Assembly (NCBI GenBank): GCA_016195205.1
Contig: JACQAB010000092.1
Coordinates: 1 to 11,463, forward strand
Direction: 5' to 3'
DNA from: Pseudomonadota bacterium
GTDB taxonomy: Bacteria; Pseudomonadota; Alphaproteobacteria; UBA9219; RGZA01
Length of the DNA stretch: 11,463 nt
The first letter of the stretch is position 1, and each line of letters starts with the position of its first letter. Under the pieces are notes generated by a model, which saw only the letters and a list, made by a program, of their open reading frames with translations, ran no database searches and was not told the origin of the DNA. This document shows, piece by piece, positions 1 through 6,455 of this stretch. Both the position numbers and the translations under genes were made by a program.

Positions 1-171
1 GAAATAATCTTCGCGGCGTTTTTCAGCTTCGCCTTGCGTCAGGCCGAAGCGCTGCATGATGAACAGCGACATGCGCTGGTGGATTTGCGGAAAAATGCCG
101 CTGTGCGGGGAATACAGCGTGTTGTCCAGGTCGAAAAGCCAAGCGGAGACTTGAGAAAGATTAGAAGGCAT
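1..171 (-). CDS. HAD-family pyrimidine 5'-nucleotidase, N-terminal part (cut by window edge)
   Basis: Only the first 57 codons are present; the frame is open to base 1. Reading from the ATG at 171, residues 13-20 are FDLDNTLY. This is HAD motif I, with D14 as the likely nucleophile and D16 as the general acid/base. The following stretch (SPHSGIFPQIHQRM) fits the Sdt1/PPP-type pyrimidine 5'-nucleotidase subfamily of HAD hydrolases, which dephosphorylate nucleoside monophosphates in the cytoplasm. The start lies 14 nt after the argB stop, so the two are probably co-transcribed, and this nucleotidase is a frequent argB neighbour in alphaproteobacteria. The Shine-Dalgarno sequence is weak (GAGAA before the ATG). 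Motifs II-IV are outside the window, so the exact substrate cannot be judged. Confidence 0.8.
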   Translation of the reverse strand, partial: MPSNLSQVSAWLFDLDNTLYSPHSGIFPQIHQRMSLFIMQRFGLTQGEAEKRREDYF

Positions 172-185
172 AATTTTCTCAGCGA

Positions 186-1097
186 TTAAAGAACGGGGCC
201 GACATCCTTATATTTTTCCATGCGGATCAGCGTGCCGGTGCCTTGCGGCGTCAGCAGTTCCAGAAGCACGCTGTGCGGGTCGCGGCCGTTCAAGATCACC
301 GCGCCTTTCACGCCGCCCTTTACTGCGGCGATGCAGGTTTCCAGCTTGGGGATCATGCCGCCCTTGGCGATGCCGTTGCTGATGGCGTTCTGCGCTTCTT
401 CGGGCGTAACTTCGGGGATCAGCGCGCCCTTGGCGTCGAGCAGGCCTTGCACATCGGTCAGCAGCAGGAAACGCACGGCCTTCAGCGCCTTGGCGATGGC
501 GCCCGCGGCGGTGTCGGCATTCACGTTCAGCGTCTGGCCGCCTTCGTCCACGGCCACCGGCGCGATGACGGGAATGGCGTCTTCCTCCATGACCTTGCGC
601 AAAATATAGGGGTTCACATTCGTGGGTTCGCCCACCAGGCCCAGGTCAAGCCCCTGGGGCATGACCTTGCGCGCGGTGATCAACCCGCCGTCTTTGCCGG
701 AAAGGCCCACGGCGGTGCCGCCAGCGTCGTGGATATGCTGCACCAGTTCCTTGTTCACTTTGCCCGACAACACCATTTCCACCACTTCCATGGTGGCCGC
801 GTCGGTGACGCGCAGGCCATTTTTGAATTCGCTTTTCACGTTCAGCCGTTTCAGCATCGCGTCGATCTGCGGGCCGCCGCCATGCACGATGACGGGGTTG
901 ATGCCCACCTGCTTCAGCAACACCATGTCGCGGGCGAAGCGCGCGGCGGTTTCGCGGTCGTCCATGGCGTGGCCGCCGTATTTAATGACAAAACACTGCC
1001 CGCGATAGCGCCGCAGGAAGGGCAGCGCTTCGGCCAGAACGCGGGCGATTTTTTCCCAGTCGGTCAGGGTGCGGTTTTCAACGGTGTCATGAGCCAT
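186..1097 (-). CDS. argB: Acetylglutamate kinase
   Basis: This cytoplasmic enzyme phosphorylates N-acetyl-L-glutamate with ATP, the second step of arginine biosynthesis. The 303-residue protein has the full set of amino-acid-kinase motifs: KYGG at 39-42, the glycine-rich HGGGPQ at 72-77, VTDAATMEVVEMVL at 97-110, LLTDVQG at 212-218, and GGMIPK at 246-251 with the catalytic lysine K251. About 30 residues precede KYGG and include a helix-like segment (WEKIARVLAEALPFLRR). Such an N-helix is the hallmark of hexameric, arginine-inhibited kinases, so feedback inhibition by arginine is likely. I chose the ATG at 1097; an in-frame TTG at 1109 would add four residues but has no Shine-Dalgarno sequence. 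An inverted-repeat element lies upstream, between this gene and engB. Confidence 0.95.
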   Translation of the reverse strand: MAHDTVENRTLTDWEKIARVLAEALPFLRRYRGQCFVIKYGGHAMDDRETAARFARDMVLLKQVGINPVIVHGGGPQIDAMLKRLNVKSEFKNGLRVTDAATMEVVEMVLSGKVNKELVQHIHDAGGTAVGLSGKDGGLITARKVMPQGLDLGLVGEPTNVNPYILRKVMEEDAIPVIAPVAVDEGGQTLNVNADTAAGAIAKALKAVRFLLLTDVQGLLDAKGALIPEVTPEEAQNAISNGIAKGGMIPKLETCIAAVKGGVKGAVILNGRDPHSVLLELLTPQGTGTLIRMEKYKDVGPVL

Positions 1098-1140
1098 GGG
1101 CGTATCCAATCGTGTTTTTAGCGGTGGCTCAAGAATTATT

Positions 1141-1263
1141 TCCCCTCCCCTGAGAGAGGGGATAAAGGGGTGGGGTCAGAAGGTTGCCGCCAGCGTAAGT
1201 GGTGAGGATTTGAGAAATGTCACGCCTCACCCCACCCCCGGCCCCTCCCTCAGGGGGAGGGGA
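1141..1263. repeat. 123-bp intergenic inverted repeat with C/G-rich arms
   Basis: The left arm (1141-1175) and right arm (1229-1263) are imperfect inverted copies. The left begins TCCCCTCCCCTGAGAGAGGG, and the right, read on the minus strand, begins TCCCCTCCCCCTGAGGGAGG; both end in GGGGTGGGGT. Each arm can also fold on itself (CCCCTC against GAGGGG). The central part holds a further 7-bp pair, GGTGAGG (1201-1207) and CCTCACC (1225-1231), so the whole element could form one long nested hairpin. It fills almost the entire gap between the engB remnant and argB. It resembles the dispersed C-rich palindromic elements common in proteobacterial genomes and may stop or process the yidC-engB transcript. 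No coding content is apparent. Confidence 0.75.
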
Positions 1264-1268
1264 GAAGG

Positions 1269-1752
1269 TCAGACCACGCTTTGAGCGAGGAACAGGCGCA
1301 GTTCTTCCAGCCCCTTTTCCTTCTCGGCGCTGACCGGGAAGGCGGTGGGCCAGGCTCCGCCCCATTTTTTCAGCGTGGTTTCGACCTGCGCCCGGCAGGC
1401 GGCGACTTCCTTTTCGACAATCTTGTCGGTTTTGGTGAGCGCCGCCACGAAGGGCACGGCATAGGTGGAAAGCTTGTCCATGAACTCTTTATCGGCGTCC
1501 ATGATGCCGTGGCGCGCATCAATCAGCAGGCACAGCCGCCGCAGGGTGCGCCGTTCCTGGAGGTAAAACTCGATCAACTCCGTCCAGGCCTGAATCTTGG
1601 CGGGATTGGCCTTGGCATAGCCGTAACCCGGCATATCCACCAGATTAAAGCGTCCGCCCATGCGGAAAAATAAAATCTGCGGCGCCAGAAATAAACACCG
1701 CTTCGGCGGCGAACAGGCTTTCAGCTTTTTTGGCGGAAATGCCCTCGGCCAT
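1269..1752 (-). pseudogene. engB: EngB/YihA ribosome-biogenesis GTPase, internally deleted and frameshifted
   Basis: EngB (YihA/YsxC) is a small GTPase needed for assembly of the large ribosomal subunit. The ATG at 1752 overlaps the yidC stop by one base (TAATG) and opens a typical N-terminus (MAEGISAKKAESLF, then FISGAADF). This frame stops at 1645-1647 after 35 codons. The rest of the gene is in another frame: FFRMGGRFNLVDMPGYGYA holds the G3 motif DMPG, followed by G4 TKTD and a G5-like SAE near the C-terminus. The whole G1 P-loop (family GRSNVGKSS) and G2 (family PGRTQ) region is missing. About 45 residues are estimated lost, with the junction around 1665-1690 in a T-rich run. Even ribosomal slippage there could not restore a P-loop, so the product cannot bind GTP normally. 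The length of 484 nt is not a multiple of three. Confidence 0.85.
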
Positions 1753-3410
1753 TACTTGGCCCCGGATGGTGCCGGACTTTTGATGCGGTGTTTGATAAGC
1801 GTCTGCTGCATGATGGCCAGGAGGTTGCTGAACGTCCAATACAGCACCAGCCCCGCCGACATATTGGCCAGAAGGAATGTGAACATGATGGGCATGAAGG
1901 TGAAAATCTGCTGGCTGACCTTGTCGCCGGGCGGCGGGCTCAGCTTTTGCTGGATGAACATGGTGCTGCCCATCAGCAGCGGCAAGACGCCCAGATGCAG
2001 CATGGCGGGCGGTGCCCAGTGAATCAGCCCGAACAGGGTGAAAAGGTTGCTAGGGTCAGGCGCGGAAAGATCGCGAATCCAGCCATAGAACGGCGCGTGG
2101 CGCATTTCGATGGAGACCAGCAGCACCTTATACAGCGCGAAGAACACCGGAATTTGCACCAGCACCGGGATGCAGCCGCTTAAGGGATTCAGCTTTTCCT
2201 TTTTATACAGCGCCGTGACTTCTTCGTTCATCTTCATCGGGTCGTTGGCATGGCGCTCTTTCAGCTTGTTCATCTGCGGCTGCAGGGCCTTCATGCGCTC
2301 CATGTTGCGGTAAGACGATTCCGACATGGGGTAAAACAGCAGACGTAATACGACCGTGAACAGAATAATGGCCAAGCCATAGTTGCCGAGATAGCGGGCC
2401 AGAAAATCGATGATCAGGAAGAAGGGTTTGGCGATGAAATAGAACCAGCCGAAATCAATGGCTCGGTCAAACATCGGCGCGGGAATGCTTTTGGTGTAGG
2501 CATCCAGCACGGCGACTTCCTTGGCGCCGGCGAAAAGATGGAAGGTGCTGCTGCTTTCCTCGCTGGGTTTCAGCGTCACGGCGTTTTTCTGCATGTCGGC
2601 CTGGTAACGTTCCTGTCCGGCGCCCGCCAGGCTGTAAAGGAAGCGTCCGGTGATCTTATCCTTCGGATCGGCCACCACGCCGGCCAGCCAGTACACATCG
2701 GTCACGCCAATCCACCCGCCTTCCGAAGGCTGGGTGTAAAGCGGCTCTTCATGCAGCTTCTTATAGGTTTTCTCGTGCAGGGTGTTGCCCAGTACCCCCA
2801 GCGGGCCTTCGTGCAGCGTGGCATAGCCCAGCGTATGCGGCGTGCCATGGCGTGAGATAAGCCCGTAGGGATAAAGCGTCACTTCCCGGCCCGAGGCGTT
2901 GCGCACTTTTTCGGTGACGGTGAACAGGTAATCCTTGTCCAGCGACAGCGTGCGCTCGAACGATAAGCCCGCGCCGTTGTCCCAGCTAAGGTTCACCGGT
3001 CCGTCGGGCGACAGCTTTTGGTTTTCGGCGCGCCACAGCGAGTCATTCGTCGGCAGCTTCACCTCGGCGTCGTTGGAAAGCCAGCCGAACTCGGCATAGA
3101 AAGGCGCATAGGGCAGGGCCGATCCGGCCGGCGAGAACAGCACGATGGCCGGGCTTTTCGGGTCGATGGTTTCGCGATACTTCGTCAGCGTTAAATCATC
3201 GACCCGTCCACCGCGCAGGTTGACCGTGCCGGTGATTTTGTCATTACGAAAAGGAAGGCGCGGGCTTTCGGCCAGAACCTCGTCGCGCTCGCGCGGCGCC
3301 ATGGCGGCTTTTTCAGCCTCGGGCGATTTGCGCAGGACTTCTTCGGCCTGCACGCGCGCCTGGGCGGCTTTCTGGCGCGGCACTAGAACAGATTTCAGCT
3401 TTTCAGGCAT
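1752..3410 (-). CDS. yidC: Membrane protein insertase YidC, lacking the N-terminal anchor
   Basis: YidC inserts and folds inner-membrane proteins, alone or with SecYEG. The 552-residue product has the periplasmic P1 domain (about 55-300) and the conserved insertase core. The core includes membrane segments near 342-360, 411-432, 464-484 and 500-535, and R356 in VVLRLLFYPM is the expected groove arginine. The C-terminus is short and basic. What is missing is the first transmembrane segment that Gram-negative YidC proteins carry before P1. Here the protein begins MPEKLKSVLVPRQKAAQARV and enters the linker directly. The start codon lies 16 nt inside rnpA and the frame is open further upstream, but that extension is hydrophilic. 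The nearest GGAG is 16 nt before the ATG, too far for normal initiation. The stop overlaps the engB start (TAATG). Confidence 0.9.
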   Translation of the reverse strand: MPEKLKSVLVPRQKAAQARVQAEEVLRKSPEAEKAAMAPRERDEVLAESPRLPFRNDKITGTVNLRGGRVDDLTLTKYRETIDPKSPAIVLFSPAGSALPYAPFYAEFGWLSNDAEVKLPTNDSLWRAENQKLSPDGPVNLSWDNGAGLSFERTLSLDKDYLFTVTEKVRNASGREVTLYPYGLISRHGTPHTLGYATLHEGPLGVLGNTLHEKTYKKLHEEPLYTQPSEGGWIGVTDVYWLAGVVADPKDKITGRFLYSLAGAGQERYQADMQKNAVTLKPSEESSSTFHLFAGAKEVAVLDAYTKSIPAPMFDRAIDFGWFYFIAKPFFLIIDFLARYLGNYGLAIILFTVVLRLLFYPMSESSYRNMERMKALQPQMNKLKERHANDPMKMNEEVTALYKKEKLNPLSGCIPVLVQIPVFFALYKVLLVSIEMRHAPFYGWIRDLSAPDPSNLFTLFGLIHWAPPAMLHLGVLPLLMGSTMFIQQKLSPPPGDKVSQQIFTFMPIMFTFLLANMSAGLVLYWTFSNLLAIMQQTLIKHRIKSPAPSGAK

Positions 3411-3754
3411 GACAGCTTGCGCAGGGCTCCTTTCAGGTCTTCTTCCATCTCGGGCATCAGGCGAGTGAGGGCATCCTCGCGCGCGATCAGAACATAATCG
3501 CCGGGCACGGCGCAGGCGGGCAGCAGTTTTTCGGCCAGGGCGCGAAGGCGGCGGCGGGCGCGGTTGCGGATCACGGCGTTGCCCAGCTTTTTAGTGGCGG
3601 TCAGCCCATAGCGCGCGGTTTGCGAAGTTTCGGATTTCAGGTTCTGCAAAACAAAGGCCGGGGTGGAGGCGCGCCGGTTGGCGGCAGACACGCGCAGAAA
3701 TTCGGAGCGTTTCAACAGTCGCTTCGAGGCTTTGGGTTTTTGGCTGCGGCTCAC
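3395..3754 (-). CDS. rnpA: Ribonuclease P protein component
   Basis: This is the protein subunit of RNase P, which binds the catalytic RNA and the 5' leader of pre-tRNA. The 119-residue basic protein has the family core: LKRSEFLRV at 14-22, TPAFVLQ at 31-37, GLTATKKLGNAVIRNRARRR at 50-69 (containing the RNR signature), and GDYVLIAR at 85-92. The start is a GTG at 3754, one base after the rpmH stop, with no later ATG before the core. The pair is therefore tightly coupled, as usual. The last residues (SCLKS) come from sequence shared with the yidC start. The family core ends around ALRKL, so this tail may have been acquired when the rnpA-yidC junction was altered. Confidence 0.93.
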   Translation of the reverse strand: MSRSQKPKASKRLLKRSEFLRVSAANRRASTPAFVLQNLKSETSQTARYGLTATKKLGNAVIRNRARRRLRALAEKLLPACAVPGDYVLIAREDALTRLMPEMEEDLKGALRKLSCLKS

Positions 3755-3755
3755 G

Positions 3756-3890
3756 CTAAGCGGAAAGGCGCTTGCGCCCTTTCGAGCGGCGCCTGGACAC
3801 GACCCTGCGGCCGTTCTTGGTCTTCATGCGGGCGCGCCATCCGTGACGGCGTTTGCGAACCAGGCGTGAAGGCTGATAAGTGCGTTTCAT
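3756..3890 (-). CDS. rpmH: 50S ribosomal protein L34
   Basis: The ORF encodes 44 residues, beginning MKRTYQPSRLVRKRRHGWRA and ending in the typical basic tail RRRSKGRKRLSA. Length and sequence match bacterial L34, a component of the large ribosomal subunit. An AAGGA Shine-Dalgarno sequence lies 6 nt before the ATG at 3890. A promoter candidate lies about 30-55 nt upstream. It is the first gene of the minus-strand operon leading into rnpA, yidC, engB and argB. No dnaA gene or DnaA boxes accompany it here, unlike the gammaproteobacterial oriC arrangement. Confidence 0.95.
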   Translation of the reverse strand: MKRTYQPSRLVRKRRHGWRARMKTKNGRRVVSRRRSKGRKRLSA

Positions 3891-3917
3891 CGGTAATCCT
3901 TACGGTTATGGCCGCTG

Positions 3918-3947
3918 TTTTAGGGGATTGGCCGAGGCAAAGTCAAG
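3918..3947 (-). promoter_or_regulatory. Candidate promoter of the rpmH operon
   Basis: On the minus strand, CTTGAC (3947-3942) is a perfect alphaproteobacterial -35 box. It is followed after 18 nt by CTAAAA (3923-3918), a 4/6 match to CTATAT. Transcription would begin near 3911, leaving a leader of about 20 nt that contains the rpmH Shine-Dalgarno sequence. Based on matches only. Confidence 0.5.
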
Positions 3948-3961
3948 CTTTGCGGGCCCTC

Positions 3962-3990
3962 TTGCCCGGAATAGGTCTTTGCGCCATAAG
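3962..3990 (+). promoter_or_regulatory. Candidate promoter of pgk
   Basis: TTGCCC (3962-3967), 17 nt, then CATAAG (3985-3990) gives 4/6 matches in each box with ideal spacing, about 50 nt before the pgk start. It lies back to back with the rpmH promoter in the 150-bp divergent gap, which holds nothing else recognisable. Confidence 0.35.
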
Positions 3991-4040
3991 GAATTTCCGG
4001 TTTTTCAAGATTTTCGGACTGAATCCAGCGAGTATTCTTT

Positions 4041-5291
4041 ATGGCCCTGTCTTTCCTCACCCTTGATGACGTGGATTGTTCAGGCAAGCGCGTGCTGTTG
4101 CGCGGCGATCTTAATGTTCCGTTTGAGAATGGAACGGTGGGCGACACCACCCGCCTGAAGCGCCTGACCGGCACCATCCGCGAGCTGCGCGGTAAGAAAG
4201 CCAGGATCATCATCCTGTCCCATTTCGGGCGGCCTAAAAAAGGGCCTGAGCCCGAATTCTCGCTAAAGCCGGTGGCGGAAGTGCTGGGCCGGATTCTGGG
4301 CTGCGCGGTGGGCTTCTGCCCGCACACCGTGGGGCCTGAGGCGCAGGTGGCAGTCAACCGCATGCAGCCGGGCGAGGTGCTGGTTCTGGAAAACACCCGC
4401 TTCCATGAAGGCGAAGAGAAGAATGACCCGGCTTTCGTGAAGCAACTGGCCGTGCTGGGTGATGTTTTTGTGAACGATGCTTTTTCAGTGGCGCATCGCG
4501 CCCATGCTTCCACCGAAGGGCTGGCGCGCGGGCTGCCCTGCTGCGCTGGACGCGATATGGAAAAAGAACTTTCCGCCTTGGCCAAGGCGCTGGATCACCC
4601 CGAGCGGCCGCTGATGGCGATTGTGGGCGGCTCGAAAATTTCTACCAAGATCGACGTGCTGAAAAATCTGACCACCAAGGTCGACGTGCTGGCGCTGGGT
4701 GGCGGCATGGCCAATACCTTCCTGGCCGCGCAGGGAAAAAAGCTGGGACGCTCGCTGGTGGAATCCGACATGCTGGATACCGCGCGCGGCATCATGGCGC
4801 ACAGCGCAAAAAACAACTGCCGCATTCTTCTGCCCGAAGACGTGGTGGTGGCCGAAAAGCTTGCCGCGCAGGTTCCTACGCAAACCGTGGCGGTCGACGC
4901 CATTCCCGACAATCTGATGGCGCTGGATATCGGCCCCAAAAGCGTGGCGGCGATTATTAAAGCGCTGGAAACCATGAAAACCGCGGTGTGGAACGGCCCG
5001 CTGGGGGCGTTTGAAATCCACGGCCCGCTGGGGGCGTTTGAAATCCCGCCATTCGAAAAAGCCACGCTGGACGTCGCCCGCGCCATGGCGGCACGCACTA
5101 AGGCCGGAAAGCTTCTGTCAGTCGCGGGCGGCGGCGACACGGTAGCGGTTTTGAATCTGGCCAAGGTGACCGAGCAGCTTTCTTATGTTTCCAACGCCGG
5201 CGGCGCCTTTCTGGAATGGCTGGAAGGCCGGGAACTTCCCGGCGTGGAAGCGCTAAGGCGGCGGCCTGAAAAGAAGGCTGTGCGGCCGTAA
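4041..5291 (+). CDS. pgk: Phosphoglycerate kinase with a 9-residue internal duplication
   Basis: This glycolytic and gluconeogenic enzyme transfers phosphate between 1,3-bisphosphoglycerate and ADP in the cytoplasm. The 416-residue protein has the substrate-binding RGDLNVP (21-27), SHFGRP (60-65) and ENTRFHEGEE (117-126), the hinge and nucleotide region with VGGSKISTK (195-203) and GGGMANTFL (220-228), and the C-terminal GGGDT (363-367). The nucleotide-binding motif WNGPLGAFE is followed by a second copy: GPLGAFEIH at 319-327, then GPLGAFEIP at 328-336. Other phosphoglycerate kinases have this motif once. The reading frame is kept. The Shine-Dalgarno sequence is weak. The usual gap and fba neighbours are not next to it. 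Activity of the duplicated form is uncertain. Confidence 0.95.
   Translation: MALSFLTLDDVDCSGKRVLLRGDLNVPFENGTVGDTTRLKRLTGTIRELRGKKARIIILSHFGRPKKGPEPEFSLKPVAEVLGRILGCAVGFCPHTVGPEAQVAVNRMQPGEVLVLENTRFHEGEEKNDPAFVKQLAVLGDVFVNDAFSVAHRAHASTEGLARGLPCCAGRDMEKELSALAKALDHPERPLMAIVGGSKISTKIDVLKNLTTKVDVLALGGGMANTFLAAQGKKLGRSLVESDMLDTARGIMAHSAKNNCRILLPEDVVVAEKLAAQVPTQTVAVDAIPDNLMALDIGPKSVAAIIKALETMKTAVWNGPLGAFEIHGPLGAFEIPPFEKATLDVARAMAARTKAGKLLSVAGGGDTVAVLNLAKVTEQLSYVSNAGGAFLEWLEGRELPGVEALRRRPEKKAVRP
4993..5046 (+). repeat. Perfect 27-bp tandem duplication inside pgk
   Basis: Bases 4993-5019 and 5020-5046 are identical 27-bp copies beginning ACGGCCCGCTGGGGGCGTTT. The unit is nine codons, so the frame survives. 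Zero divergence between the copies indicates a recent slippage event or a consensus error. Confidence 0.95.
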
Positions 5292-5355
5292 GAAATAGAA
5301 TTAATATGATGGGTTCTTTATTTTGGAAACCGTATTGTTTTTCAGAGAGATGTCT

Positions 5356-6435
5356 ATGCCTTCTCAAAACAAACCTTTCAAAGCCGCTTGTGACGAATGG
5401 TTTCGCGCGGCCGAAGAGCTTCTAGAACTGTACAAGGAGTATGACCCTGAAACGGTTAAGCCGGATTTTGCCATCCAGATGCATACCACCGATCTTAAAA
5501 TGGCAAGAGCAAAAGATAAGATGCTATTGGTATTTCTGGCGACGAATGAGCGAGCGTTCAAACGGCTACAGGCAACTACGCCGGCAGCAGAAATAGAAAA
5601 TATAAGCATTTGGCTGGAACAAACAAGAGCGGCCATACGGACATCCGTACCGGCAAATGAGTTGGGGCACAAAGAAAACGAAAGGGTACTGGAAGAAAAA
5701 AGGCGTTTGCCTCCTGCGCAGCAAGCTGCGTGGAGCGCGCTAATAATTAGAAATTTAAGCAATCTATCGAAATCAAAAAAAATATATGAAGAGTATGCCT
5801 TCGCGGGCAAAACGCTTAGCGAAGGGTTAGGCATGCCTGAATATGCCGCCCGCTTTGAAGAAACCTGTAAGGCTCTTTACGAGAGCGTGGTTTTGATCCA
5901 TCAAAAACACGCAAGGAATATAGTTCTTAAATCTAAAGACAATCCTGTAAGGGCGGCCTTCGAGCAATGGGTTCTCGCTGCCGATGAAATTGTGGGCACG
6001 CTTAGTGCGTACGACCCCAAAACTCTGGAAAGTGATTTTGGCATTCGGCTGCGAATGAATCTCATTATATGGGAGAAAACCCGGAGTGAATTAATTTTAG
6101 CTTTTGCTGCACCAAAGGTGCGCGAATCTCTGGAAGCTGGTATGTGGGTGAAGGAGTTGGCGTATGCCTCTACGGAATCAGAAATAGAGAGAATAAAAAA
6201 GTCGAGTCCCGCCGAACAGGCCGCGTGGACGGCTCAAACAGTTAAAACCATGGTCATGGAGATATCGCAGGATCAATTGGGGAAGCATTTGGGAGAATTT
6301 GTTGATTTTGGCCGGTCCGTAGCCAAGCAACCAGGCATGGAAGGGTGCGACGAGGTAATCCATCACAGATGCGAGGCTTTTTATAGTGCTGTGCTCGCAA
6401 TGGTTCAAAAACATCAAGCTTTAAGCCTTCAATAA
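5356..6435 (+). CDS. Hypothetical protein with two diverged copies of a helical module
   Basis: I do not recognise the family. The 359-residue protein has no signal peptide or membrane segment and looks mostly helical and soluble. It is a full-length internal duplication: copy 1 covers about residues 6-186 and copy 2 about 195-353. Matching landmarks are W15/W205, YDPET (29-33)/YDPKT (219-223), DFAI (37-40)/DFGI (227-230), AQQAAW (121-126)/AEQAAW (286-291), GM (159/327), and the closing ALYESVVLIHQKH/AFYSAVLAMVQKH. Start choice: ATG 5356 follows a purine-rich GAGAG; ATG 5350 adds two residues, and a TTG at 5323 is less likely. The DNA is clearly more AT-rich than its neighbours, with frequent ATA, AGA and TTA codons, suggesting transfer or weak selection. 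The stop is 20 nt before bdhA, so co-transcription is likely. A phasin-like role near bdhA is only a guess. Confidence 0.8.
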   Translation: MPSQNKPFKAACDEWFRAAEELLELYKEYDPETVKPDFAIQMHTTDLKMARAKDKMLLVFLATNERAFKRLQATTPAAEIENISIWLEQTRAAIRTSVPANELGHKENERVLEEKRRLPPAQQAAWSALIIRNLSNLSKSKKIYEEYAFAGKTLSEGLGMPEYAARFEETCKALYESVVLIHQKHARNIVLKSKDNPVRAAFEQWVLAADEIVGTLSAYDPKTLESDFGIRLRMNLIIWEKTRSELILAFAAPKVRESLEAGMWVKELAYASTESEIERIKKSSPAEQAAWTAQTVKTMVMEISQDQLGKHLGEFVDFGRSVAKQPGMEGCDEVIHHRCEAFYSAVLAMVQKHQALSLQ

Positions 6436-6444
6436 GAAATCGGT

Positions 6445-6450
6445 AAGGAG
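6445..6450 (+). promoter_or_regulatory. Strong ribosome-binding site of bdhA
   Basis: AAGGAG lies 5 nt before the ATG at 6456 and fixes that start. It is the best Shine-Dalgarno match among the plus-strand genes here and contrasts with the SD-less starts at 7328 and 9705. Confidence 0.85.
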
Positions 6451-6455
6451 CGCAC

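Noticed and set aside
243..1121. Long plus-strand open frame (292 codons) opposite argB
   Set aside because: Histidine- and glycine-rich translation typical of an antisense shadow of a GC-rich gene; argB on the other strand has all family motifs.
1660..1690. Programmed ribosomal frameshift in engB at TTTTATTTTT
   Set aside because: Slippage would join the frames but still leave out the P-loop and G2 region, so no functional GTPase would result.
1645..1752. Separate small gene overlapping the yidC end (35 codons)
   Set aside because: Its sequence is the N-terminus of EngB and it ends only because of the deletion frameshift, so it is part of the pseudogene.
3891..4040. Possible replication origin beside rpmH
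   Set aside because: No match to TTATCCACA-type DnaA boxes and no dnaA or dnaN nearby; the gap is explained by divergent promoters.
5323..5355. TTG start extending the unknown protein by 11 residues
   Set aside because: No Shine-Dalgarno sequence before it, whereas the ATGs at 5350 and 5356 follow a purine-rich stretch.
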